Shown: positions 1 through 18,400 of the stretch, in pieces | Layout of the letters: each line of letters begins with the position of its first letter | Position numbering within the stretch: position 1 is the stretch's first letter | DNA from: Pieris napi | Lineage: Eukaryota; Arthropoda; Insecta; Lepidoptera; Pieridae | Assembly: GCF_905475465.1 (NCBI RefSeq) | Contig: NC_062244.1 | Coordinates: 2,616,501 to 2,680,500 of the forward strand | Direction: 5' to 3' | DNA: 64,000 bases | Notes under the pieces: model-generated | Database searches by the model: none | Told to the model about the DNA's origin: nothing | Seen by the model: the letters and a program-made list of their open reading frames with translations, nothing else | Made by a program: the position numbers and the translations under genes

Positions 1-48
1 GCCAGAGGGCTCGCGAGTGCGTTGCCGGCCTTTTAAGAATTACACCAC
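1..48 (-). repeat. LINE 3'-end fragment cut by the window edge
   Basis: GCCAGAGGGCTCGCGAGTGC followed by GTTGCCGGCC is the conserved stretch just after the reverse-transcriptase C-terminus in a LINE family found at least seven more times here. The rest lies outside the window. Confidence 0.6.
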
Positions 49-238
49 ATTCTCAAATAACGTGACTATTAGTAAAAGAGTTTTTTAAATCGGCTTAGTA
101 GAACCAGAGCTCCTACCACCTCACCAACATTATTATGATATTACTATAGATATTGTGAATGATCGGTTTTTGTTACAAAATACCGGTGCTAGCTAATATG
201 GTTCAAGAATAATTGTAATATGATCAAGAGATGTGGAA

Positions 239-404
239 AATATTTTTTTTTAAAGACAATTCACACCAATTGACCTAGTCCCATGCTAAGCTGGTGAAGC
301 TTGTGTTATGGGTACTAGGCAACGGATATACATACATATTATAGATAGACATATAAATATATATTTAAGCACCCAAGACCTAAGCACAACACCAAATGCT
401 CATA
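239..404 (-). repeat. SINE family A, 5'-truncated, touching the FAS exon 6 splice donor
   Basis: Matches the body and A-rich tail of the tRNA-headed SINE seen complete at 4004-4262. The tRNA head is missing. The SINE-matching sequence starts at the fourth base of the FAS intron (GTA|TGAGCATTTGG), so it provides the outer bases of the splice donor. Confidence 0.85.
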
Positions 405-405
405 C

Positions 406-7805
<7,400 letters not shown>

Positions 7806-7818
7806 CTGTAATAATTTA

Positions 7819-8145
7819 TCTTTATATATCTAATTCTAATGCACGTGTGTATGTCAATGAACTTCTCTTAAGCGGCTGGACCGATTTGAAAGAATTTTTC
7901 TGTATTTGGGTGGCGCTCTGGATGGTTTAGATTCACACATCAGCCTTGCAGTCGGTGTCTAGGTTATTTATCATATAAACAGCTGATATATATAGTAATC
8001 CTCTGTGGATGTGTTCGAAATTGAACTCCTAAACGGCTGGACAGATTTTGATGAAATTTTTTGTTTAAGCGCAGTCGAGAATGATTTACATTTTTAGATG
8101 TTTTGTATGTAAGAAGTGAGTACAGGACAACATCTAATTCACTAG
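7819..8145 (+). mobile_element. Lep1-type non-autonomous Helitron-like element
   Basis: Starts TCTTTATATATCTAATTCTA and ends CACTAG, between host A and T. The conserved core is CGGCTGGACCGATTTGA. A related 5' part lies at 54917-55120. It sits in the first intron of the FAS-like gene. Confidence 0.75.
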
Positions 8146-8518
8146 TTATCTATAGAAAAATTAAAACTAATAGCAATACTTTGAATTTTGCTGATGTTTG
8201 CTATATATGTAAGTAAATATAGTATGTTAACAGTCGTTTCTTAATACAAAATAAACACCAACATTTAGTAATAATAAGAACTATCTCTGAGAATAATTAG
8301 TCATTTCTTAATCCACACTCGTCGAAAGTGTTAAAACCTTCAAACATCTATCAATATAAATATTAAAGCAAAACTCAAGATATGAAACCTCTTCAGGAAA
8401 ACATTCCTTCCAAGACAGCCAATAGCTCAGAGGTTCTAGAATCTATTCCTCACGAAACAATACAAAATTGTATAGAAATGAAATCCCCATTATGGGGTAA
8501 ATAACTTCAAACTCTTAC

Positions 8519-8690
8519 CTTGCAAATTTGATGACTGTAGGGCACTGGAACAATAACCTAACTAATGGAAAATTACCAACAACAACTTATATAAACATTT
8601 AATTATTTAATTATACGATATTCAATTCGTTTTAAAATTATAATTAATTAATGTCAAAAGGTGCGCACGATTGTTTTTTTATATACAGGG
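8519..8690 (-). promoter_or_regulatory. Probable non-coding first exon and core promoter of the FAS-like gene
   Basis: A strong donor, CAAG|GTAAGAGT, has its last exon base at 8519. It would splice to the acceptor just before the start codon at 7805. About 160 bases upstream, a TATA-like TATATAAAA sits on the minus strand near 8678-8686, which would place transcription start near 8650. The exon's 5' limit is inferred and no transcript evidence is available. The intervening 0.7-kb intron holds a Helitron-like insertion. Confidence 0.45.
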
Positions 8691-9980
8691 TAGCGATAAT
8701 CTATAGTAATATTAGGTATTAGTAGCACTTGGTAGTATATCTCTAGAAATACTAAAGCGATTTCATTTGATTGGATTCATTCGCGGGTATGTGGTTTTTA
8801 ACAATGAAGGAAAAAATCGCACAAAACGCCCCCATTTTAAGATGCGTTTTTCACCGAAGAAGAAGAAAGTGCTGTTTCATCAATGAAAACGATGGCAAAA
8901 GTCAATGAATTTACTGTGAGAATGTGTGACAATGAATGAGAATGACTCAGACCTCAAGAGAATGCTCGCTGTACAGAAATTTTGCGCTGATGAAGAGGTA
9001 ATCGCCGAAACTGAAGCCAAAAGCAAGACTTTTGAGGCAAAAGACAAATCGCACGATAAAAATTGTATGACCGCTATAATCGTTGCATCTCTCTCGAATG
9101 CGACTTGAATAATAATCAAATCTAATTTACTCAAAAAAAGTTTTTTTCTAAAACTAAAAAGTGAGCTAAAAAGTTGTCATTAGAACTTAAGAGAGAAAGA
9201 ACTTTTTAGCCCACTCATAATACAATATTTCATATAACATATTTATATCTGTTGAAGTTGCTTTAATTTGCGAAACAGTAAAATAATATGAAAATTAATT
9301 TAATTTTTATATTTAGGTTATCTATTAAAGTCGTATACGCGCATAATTTCCGAAAGACTGTTTTCGTCAATAGACAATTTTTTATAAATCAAATCTTTTT
9401 TCTAACTATAACAATATTAAAGTGAACGAGACGGAAGAGAACATAGTGAATAGATAATGTATTGAGGTAGAATATTACTTAATTTTTTAAACTTATTAAT
9501 TACACTGCAACCGAAAAACCGCCTGTAAATGGTAGAACCTACTATAGGTTACCTAACAATACACTCTGTATACAACAAGTTCATGGTCAAATACCTACGT
9601 TACTTCATTGAAACCGAATTTTTTAAACTAATTAATAAATTGTTAAGTAATTTTGCATTTGATATAAAATTAAATAATAGGCCATTTAACAAGTTTTTAA
9701 AAACAGTTTCAAATTATTTATTAGTGAATATAGAATTTACACAGACTGTTATTTTTAATTCTGTAATGGCTTAAAATTCTTAAACATTCATAATTTTAAG
9801 AGCCCGCCAAACCGGCAAAGAAAGCAAGATGGCGTCGCAAAGCCAATGACGTACAATACGTAAATACGTAAACAAACGTCAAGTTAATTAATGTTAATTT
9901 TGATTCTGAAATTACATACATATTTCGATCAAAAAGTAGATACTAAACTCCTAGACAGTATTAGTAGTAATAATGATGTT
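8691..9980. other. Intergenic AT-rich stretch, no supported gene
   Basis: Only short open frames (8926-9108 and 9529-9774 on plus) without recognisable domains or splice context. A near-perfect hairpin with stems GAGCTAAAAAGTT and AACTTTTTAGC lies around 9160-9222, probably an MITE end pair. I see nothing else here. Confidence 0.5.
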
Positions 9981-9984
9981 TGTT

Positions 9985-10180
9985 TCACAACTGAACGTTT
10001 TTTAAGGCAGTTTTTGTTGCGCACCACTATTTGGAACCAGCTGCCCACTGAAATAATTCCGAACCAATTCAACTTAGGGTCCTTCAAGAAAAGAGCGTAC
10101 CAATTCTAAAAAGGCCGGCAACGCATTCGCGAGCCCTCTGGCATTGAAAGTGACCATGGGTGGCGGGCGGTATCACATTA
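9985..10180 (+). repeat. LINE 3' fragment with reverse-transcriptase C-terminus
   Basis: The plus frame reads TERFLRQFLLRTTIWNQLP, later KKRAYQF, then the shared 3' UTR (CGCGAGCCCTCTGGCATTGA). It is a truncated copy with no upstream domains. Confidence 0.75.
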
Positions 10181-10568
10181 AAAAAAAGTGCGGTTTTATA
10201 AAAAAAAAGTGCGTGGAGTCCCTCCGCGCGAAAGAAGTTTAAGTTTAAGTTTACTTCGTAATGTGGAAATAAAAATAGGAAGGGGTAGAAATTGATTTTT
10301 CGTGAAATCATATTGTTTCTTTAAGACAAACTTTATTAGCAGTGTTTATAATTCACAATTGATCGCATCTTTTAATTATGATTTTCTAGTGGAGAAATAT
10401 TCAAATCAATAACATTTACAATGGGATTACGACTCTCTTTCTCTCTCCTACTTTCCCTTGTGTATTTTTCTTTCTTTCTCCCTCTTGCATTGGAATACCT
10501 GTAAGAGCAAGGCCCCACTACTGCGTTGCGTCGACGTTTCTCATATATTTTTTATACATGCCCCATTA

Positions 10569-10829
10569 CACCGTTGCGTCGTCGCGCGCGACGTTTAAAC
10601 AGATCGACGGACAAGGGACGAAGTAGGGGGAAGGGTGATCACTATTTCTTAATGCTATCAGAGGAGATATCCAGAATCTTCTATGGTTTCTCAGTTTAAT
10701 TCGGCGGTGGCGGAATAAAATCAACAAAAGAACACGTTTGTGTCTGTCCATTGCGAAGGCTGTGACGCAGATGCGACGGCGTGTATACCCACCCTCTTGC
10801 ATCGCGTCGTCGTGATCCGATGCGACGGT
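10569..10829 (-). pseudogene. Harbinger transposase relic (N-terminal region)
   Basis: The minus frame at 10566-10802 includes KRVLLLILFRHRRIKLRN then HRRFWISPLIALRN, like the RRQFWVHPLL block near the N-terminus of the intact Harbinger transposase in this window. The flanks are rich in GCGTCG. A TTA flanks both proposed ends (CACCGTTGCG and GCGACGG), but the inverted repeats are poor, so the borders are tentative. Confidence 0.5.
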
Positions 10830-10938
10830 TATTATTTAAGATACAATAAAATCAGTATTCAGTAAAACTTTATTTTTCATATTGTCACCTTTGGAGGTAT
10901 TCTTAATTTTACATCTTACTTCTGTTAAGTTAGACTAA

Positions 10939-11489
10939 CGCGGTGTCCTGCGTAAGCGACGAATACAACGCGACGCGACGCTGTGAACGCGACCTAACTT
11001 ACGGCCTATGTGACAGTCTGCGACGAGACGCGACGTCACGCGGACTTGTTTTGAGGGCGACCAGACGCGACACTACGAACTATGAAATGGTTGATTCTGA
11101 AGCGTTGATCGCCGCAGTGCATGAGCAAAGATTGTTGTGGGACAAAAAACATAAACATTATAGGAATCGTTTATTAGTAACACTCCACAATATTGTTTAA
11201 ACATTTTAGAATCGTTTCTTAATTTTGGATATAAATGATGGAACTCGCCAAATGTGTTTCTTTGTAAAAATATTATATTTGTTTTTTTTCTATGCTTTTT
11301 ACGATATTTTTTTAAAAGTTTATATTTTAAGTATGAACTTTCGAGCAAAGTTGTACTGTACTTCTCCATGATTCGAGAAGTAATGACCAAATTACGTAGG
11401 ACATTTGTCGCGTGTAGCATCGCGTCGCATTACGTCGCGTCGTGTTGCGTCGCGTCGCGTTGTATTCGTCGCTTACGCAGGACACCGCG
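10939..11489. mobile_element. 551-bp internally deleted Harbinger element, 44-bp inverted repeats, TAA duplication
   Basis: Perfect inverted ends begin CGCGGTGTCCTGCGTAAGCG and are flanked by TAA (10936-10938 and 11490-11492). From the left, a plus-strand frame starts MVDSEALIAAVHEQRLLWDK, the opening of a MADF domain. From the right, a minus-strand frame has NTFGEFHHLYPKLRNDSKMF, an N-terminal Harbinger transposase block. Both genes are cut short where they meet. The gene order is the same as in the complete element at 18.6-21.8 kb, but the terminal sequence differs, so this derives from another Harbinger family. Confidence 0.85.
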
Positions 11490-11639
11490 TAAGAATTCAA
11501 CGCATCTATAATATTATTATAAAACTTGTGTTGAATGCCATATTAGAGGAATGAAAAGGCGAGAATTATACTTATTTTTTGCGTAGGCGGTTATGCATTT
11601 TTATCGAGGAAATATGTAAATAAAACAAAACATAAACAA

Positions 11640-12424
11640 AGCTTTTATTTTACACCAGTAGTACATAAATAAACACAAACTCTTAGTCTGAACAATTTTA
11701 ATAACCATTTTACCTGTAATGCGTATTACAATTTGTATTCGCACCTTGCGTTAGATTAAAATAACGTGACAGATCAAAAATAACTACCATAAGTACAAAT
11801 TAAATCAGTATTTTACAATTTTAACTGCAACATAAATAAATGTATTAAACATCTCACTGAGTTTGGTCTTATTCCCGACTCTGAATTTTACTCTTAGAAA
11901 CAAGGCAATCGATTGAAGTATTATAAAGTATTAAAAACATAGTAACTTATAAATCAATACACTGAGTTCAACCAACTTCAAGGCATATATATTATATATG
12001 TATATACTATAATATTAAACGAACTATTTCCCTCTACTATGCAATCTGATGTCTTTTCCAAGTGATAGAAAGAATTTCTAGCTAATAAAAGATTATATTT
12101 TGAGGATATCATTAAATGCGAGATTTTTCTATAAGTGTTTTGTTATATAATATGAGATACAAATCTTGCAAGTACAATTTTATTTTCGCTTTAAAAAAAT
12201 TACAAAAAAAAAAAATTGTGAGCTCGAATCGAATAATTTAAACTGTAACCGACAAAGACCGTACTTTTTGATGTATTAAAAAAAAACTAAAAAAAAAGTT
12301 AAATCAACTGTGAGCTTAAATGCAAAAAATTACTTGTTTTTGCTAAAAACATTTTTTTTCCAACGATTAATAAATTGTGTAAATATCAAGGGCCAAAAAA
12401 AGCTCACAAACTGGTATTATATAC
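11640..12424 (-). other. Likely 3' UTR and polyadenylation region of the asparaginyl-tRNA synthetase gene
   Basis: AT-rich sequence directly after the stop codon with no mobile element recognised. An AATAAA on the minus strand lies at 11644-11649. The assignment rests only on position and that hexamer. Confidence 0.35.
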
Positions 12425-15400
12425 TTAGGGCGTGCATCGCTCAAGGAATCGCGGGTAAAGGCAGACATCGCGGATGTGGTGCCGGGCCAACAGCCAGCAC
12501 AGGAATCGTTCTAGCCCCAGCCCGTACCCACCGTGTGGTACTGAACCGAATTTACGTTGGTCCGTGTACCAGTAGTATGGTGTAGGGTCAATGCCTTCCC
12601 GTGCGTAACCTGCGGACAAAATCATCTTATAATTAGTCAAAATTAAAATTAAATATGTAAAATAAATTAAATATTTAATTTTATTAAATATGTAAGTAAA
12701 TATCACTTTTCTCTATTGTCAATAGTTTATTCAGCGTATACGATAGGGTTATTTAAGCCGGTTGCAGACCGAAAACTAAGCTATGCCAAGCAAGCTAGGC
12801 TAAGCTAAGCTAGAAATAAATAGCATGCAGGCCGAAAACTAAGCTATGCCAAGCAAGCTAGACTAAGCTAAGCTAGAAATAAATAGCATGCAGACCGAAA
12901 ACTAAGCTATGCCAAGCAAGCTAGGCTAAGCTAAGCTAGAAATAAATAGCATGTAGACCGAAATCTAAGCTATGCCAAGCAAGCTAGGCTAAGCTAAGCT
13001 AGAAATAAATAGCGTGCACACCAACATCTAAGCCAAGGCTCAGTCAGTGTGTGCAAAGGGACTGGGGGGTAGCGGGAGGGGCTTAGCTTAGCTCGTGTAG
13101 CTGCGCATCGGCAACTAACTTAGCTTCGCATATTTTAGTTAGCTCACATAGCTTAGTTCGCACAGTTTGCGGTCTGCACACAAGTATGAAAAACTGCGTC
13201 AGCTATTCGAGCTAAGCTAAACTAACTTAGCTTAGCTCTTGGTCTGCAACCCGTATTATTCAGACCAGAGGTAACATGAGCGAAGTTTTCATTCCCTACT
13301 TATATATTTTATATCCTATAGCCAGTTCTTCTTGCCCGCTCTTGACTTGCGAACTGGTAGTAAATGTGAATTTACAATTAATTCAATTTAACTTCTTTTG
13401 TGACGTTCATAATACGTATATACTATATGAATAAAGTTATTTTGATCACTTATACCCTATGTTCATCAGAATCTTACCTTCCATCAATTGTTCATAGTCC
13501 CATATCCTCATAGAACCACCGACAATCTCACCGACTCCCGGCATCAGCACATCCACAGACTCAGTCAAGCGTTTGTCATCTTCACATCGGGGCATATAGA
13601 AGGACTTTATTTCAGCTGGAAATTTGCATAGAAGTATCGGGACCCCGATCGCATCTGTCATTTTACGTTCGGGCATCTCTGGTATGTCCTAAAAGTAAAT
13701 TATTCTATAAAAAAAATAGGAAAATACTGGCAGGCTATTGTCAAAAATAGAGCCATCTGGAATCGGTTGGAAAAGACTTTTACCTAAGATATGTCGCACC
13801 TAACTAGCTTAATTGGCCGTTCAATCAACTTCCTGTCCGGCCGTTTGACAAGCGGCCTGAATGATATTCAGCCATTAGATCAAACAGCTAGGAAAATATA
13901 AAATAACTTGAATGGATGACGTTTCACTACTTGACTAGCCTGTTCATTTCAATTTAGTTCCACTGTCAATATGGCGTCGCTCACGATTTCCAAAGAACAG
14001 TAATATATTACATTTTAAATAAAGATTTTTTATGTCAAAAGTTTCATCTTCTATCGTACGAATTAGCCAGCCAGATTATTTTAATATTGTAACAAATGAC
14101 ACATGATAAGTGGAAAAGACAAATGCAGTAAAATTGTGACACTATGGTACCCTAGGGAAGGCAAAAGTAGAGGAAGGCCACAACAAAATGGGAAGAAGAC
14201 ATCAGACAAGTGGCAGGAGTGATGTGGAACAGAGTGGCCCAAGAAAGATATGAATGGAAAAGGTTGGAGGAGGCCTTTGCCGACTGGCAAACAGATGGGC
14301 AGAAATCAAGCAAAATCAAAATATTAGAAAAAAAAATTGTCAACCTTCTAATATCTAGTTTAATATAATAATCTATGTTTATGTGTGTACCTAAGTCGAT
14401 CTGAATAAAAGGCTATATTATTATTATTACTAACAAATGCTATGCCTGAATAACATTCAGGCCATTAGTTAAACGGCTCTGTTTAGTGAAGAGGCTAGGC
14501 TGTTGATTGAAAGGCCAATAAGGCTAGTTGACTAACATATTACCTCTAACATTTAGTTATAAGTAAATACCAACAATATTTGAAATTTAAATTATGGAAA
14601 TTACATTCTTTTAGGTTCTCAGATTTCTGTATCTGTTACGTGTTTATTATTTTATTCATATGGGACAGGAAGCAAGAGCTGGCGGCTTTAAACAGAATGA
14701 TAACCGCTCATGTATGCCCACCTTTCAGGAAATGGTACGTTCTTTTCTTTGCCCCAAGTTGTTGGAAATACCTCTACTGGCAATTAGTTACACAAAGAGG
14801 ACCGCCAGGCGTCGAAATGGAAAGAGATGGCGTTCTTAAAAGGTACGTGGGTCAGACGAAAAGCAGACTTTTTGGGTCTAAGGCATGTTTCCTAACTATG
14901 TTTTCCTTCACCGTACAGAAGTCGCACGCTGAGTAGGCGAAAACTGCTTCAATTATTTGCGGGAAAATTTAATCTAATATATAAAATCGTGTCACAATGT
15001 TCGTTCCCATACTCCTCCGAAACGGCTCGACTGATTTGAATTTTTTATGCATATTAAGTATATTTTTTATATAATAGGGGGGCAAACGAGCTTGCGGGAC
15101 GACCAAAAAGGGTAGTCCACGCAGCCCATAGACACCCATTTTAGTGGGTGCGTTGCCGGCCTTTGAGGGAGGAGTAGGCTCGTTTTTTAAAAATTTGGAG
15201 GTCGTATCTCTGAGGGAATACCCCCCCCGGGAGCCGATTCCACAGTTCGCTAGTTCGCAAAAGAAAATGCCTAGTGAAGCGGACCGTGGAAGACCTCCAA
15301 CCATCAAGATGATGCTGGTGAAATTTAGAGGTCGTTCGGCTCGTACGGTGTTGAAAAGAGGCAGGAGGGATCAACCCAAACAATTCTTCAGAACACTCTC

Positions 15401-18400
15401 CGTAATAAATTTTGTAAAAAACGCAAAGAGACGCAATGTCTCTGCGTAGCGATAGAGAATCAAGCCGATCAGTAAGACATTGGAGATTGACAATTCGACA
15501 AGCCCTTCGCTGAATTTGGTCAAAAGGAAGAAGCTGGTATTTGGGAGCACCGGCCCAGAGATGCGAGCAGTATTCCATATGAGGTCGTACTTGAGCTTTG
15601 TAGAGCTGCATACGTTGCACCTCAGTGAAATACTGCTTAGCCCTACCCAAAACACCCAGCTTTTTGGAAGCCAGTTTGGCTTTTTCTTCCAGATGACTGC
15701 GAAATTGGACTTCTTTCGAAATGCCAACCCCAAGGATACTGAGGCTGTGTGACGAACTAAGGAGAGCGCCTTCAAATTGGGGAGATACGACAAAAGGATC
15801 TTTCTTGGCAGAAAACGAACAAACCTGAGTCTTTGTAGGATTAAACTTAACAAGGTTGTTACTACCCCACACAGAAACCTTCTCCAGAATCGACTCAATT
15901 TCGAGAACAAGTATGTTGCGACTCTCATCGACTTCAGATCGAGACATGTTCGGATGGCCGGAATATAATGTGTCGATGGTGCTGTCGTCTGCATAGCAAT
16001 GGATGTTGTCGATATTCAACAGGTCATTGATATGCAGAACGAACAGGGTCGGCGAAAGGACACAACCTTGCGGAACGCCTGCATTGATGGGTCTAGGATT
16101 GGAACACGCTCCGTCAACTAGGACTTTAATGCTACGTCCTACAAGAAAATTTGCCAGCCATCGGCATAAGCCATCGGGCAAACCGTATGACGGTAGTTTC
16201 GAAAGAAGCGCCCTATGCCAAACCCTATCAAAGGCCTTAGCTATATCCAAGCTAGCGGCCAATGCCTCTCCCTTACTTTCCACAACTTCGGCCCATCTAT
16301 GAGTTAGATAGGCAAGAAGATCACCAGCCGAGCGGCCACGGCGAAAGCCATACTGACGATCACTAATTAGCTGGTGCTCCTCCAGATATCGCAAGAGCTG
16401 CCTATTGATGATAGACTCCATTACCTTTGAAAATAAAGAAGTGATTGCGATAGGTCTGTAGCTGGATGGTTCAGAGCGGTCACCTTTTTTGGGAATGGGA
16501 TGAACATGCGCAGTCTTCCATGAGCTTGGAACTACGCCCGAGGAGTACGAGAGTCGAAAGAGCCGTGTAAGCACCGGAGTCAGCTCAGAAGCACAGGTCT
16601 TAAGAACGATCGAGGGAAGGCCGTCAGGACCACTTGACTTGTGGGTATCAAGGGAGATTAAGGCCCTCCGCACACCAATCTGTTCGAATCGAACTTCAGG
16701 CATAGAAAACCCGCAATGCGGAATAGTGGGCGGTAAGGTCCCTGAGTCATTGAGCGTGGAGTTAGAAGCAAAGAGAGAGCAAAGGAGCTCTGCTTTCTCT
16801 TTCGCCGAGTGAGCCATCGAGTCATCCTCCTTTCGCAAGGATGGTAAAGAGGGCTGACAAAAGTTTCCCTGAGTTGCCTTCGCTAATGACCAAAAGGCTC
16901 GAGTTCCAGAGGGCAATTTCGCGAGCTTTTCACCAATTCTGCCAATATGTTCCGATTTTGCTTTAAAAATTTCTCGTTTAAGGGTTCGGGTAGCTGCGTT
17001 AAATTTCTTTTTATGGAGAGCTACATCGGGATCCTTTATGGCCATTGCGTGAGCCCAGATTTTATAGTACTCTAGCTTAAGACGGGAAGCCTCTTTGCAA
17101 GAGTGGCCAAACCATGGCCGAGATTTACCACGAATGGGGACCATAGAGTAAGGGATATAGAGTTCCATTGCTTGTAGCACCACATCGGCGACAGATTCAG
17201 CGCTGGCGTCAGGATCACTACCCTTGAAGCAGACTTGCAACCATGGGTATGCTGCAAAGAAATGACGCATGTCATCCCAATTGGCCGATTTGTAATGCCA
17301 GACACGACGGCATTCCGAAAACTGCGGGCGGGTTCGACGCCTAATTGGCACAACGGTTCGCACCAAGCAGTGGTCGGAGGACCCAAGTGGGGCATCCACA
17401 GTAACCTCATAGAAGTCTGGGTGAGAAGTCAGCATAAGATCTAATAACGAAGGCTGATGGTCAGCTCGGTCTGGTATTCGCGTAGGCGTTGTGACCAGTT
17501 GAGTTAAAGCATATGCAAGAGCGAAATCATGGAAGCCTCTTCCCGAATAGTCGGTCGTACGAGAATTTAACCACTCAGAATGATGGGCATTGAAATCACC
17601 CAGTATAACGACTTCAGCAGGCGATAGAGACAGAAGGGAATCGAGTGCAGTTTGGACATGTTCTATAAGTCGATCGACCTCGGTGTTGCCGCTGTGTGAC
17701 CTGTAAAGGCAGCAGTATATGCGGGGATGGTCAGCACATTCTACGCGTACCCACAAGGTAGTAAGATCCGATTCTTCCAAATGTAAGAGGCGACGGAAAT
17801 TTATATCCTCACGAATGTAAACGCATACACCGGCTTGTGGCCTAAAATTATGCTCAAGACAATAGCCTGGATAGTGCAAATGTTCAACAGACGAGGGAAC
17901 TATCTTGGTCTCCGTTAGAAACAATAAGGCCGGCTTAGCCGTCTCGAGGTGAAAGTGGACGGGATTTAAATTAGATTGAAGCCCCCTAATGTTAGTAAAG
18001 TCTGTGTTAAATTGTGTTACCGTGAGTTTATTTCTAGATTTGCCTCTGCAGTTGAGCGGTATTTTGTCCCCCCCAGAATACGCGGGACAGCCTGAGTGAG
18101 TACACCCAGGGACGGATTCTCCTGTACTAGAAGTGCAGGTACCCTCCTGGGGTAAAAAAGTTCTATTTAATAACGCTGCCATGATGATTCGGAGAGGAAG
18201 GAAATGAGCTTCCGGGAATCCCACAATATAAAACGAAACGCGACACACGTCCTGCGTGGGCCACTTCACGCTTTTTTTCAATGGGAGAGTGGTATTACCC
18301 CGGTCGTGTCGGCTCATTCGGCTGCTTACGCAGCATGACACTCCCATTACTTGGACTAACTGACTGCGCTGGTGGAAATAGTTATTGTTCAAATATCCCA

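Noticed and set aside
8926..9134. Possible small gene on either strand
   Set aside because: Both strands are open over the same 200 bp, with no start context, splice sites or domain. I cannot support it.
14580..14936. 118-aa plus-strand frame
   Set aside because: Composition is non-coding-like and the right part overlaps a SINE-like tail (CCTTCACCGTACAG). No homology is recognised.
15144..17444. Several plus-strand and alternate minus frames of 60-207 codons
   Set aside because: All overlap the intact LINE ORF in other frames and lack domains.
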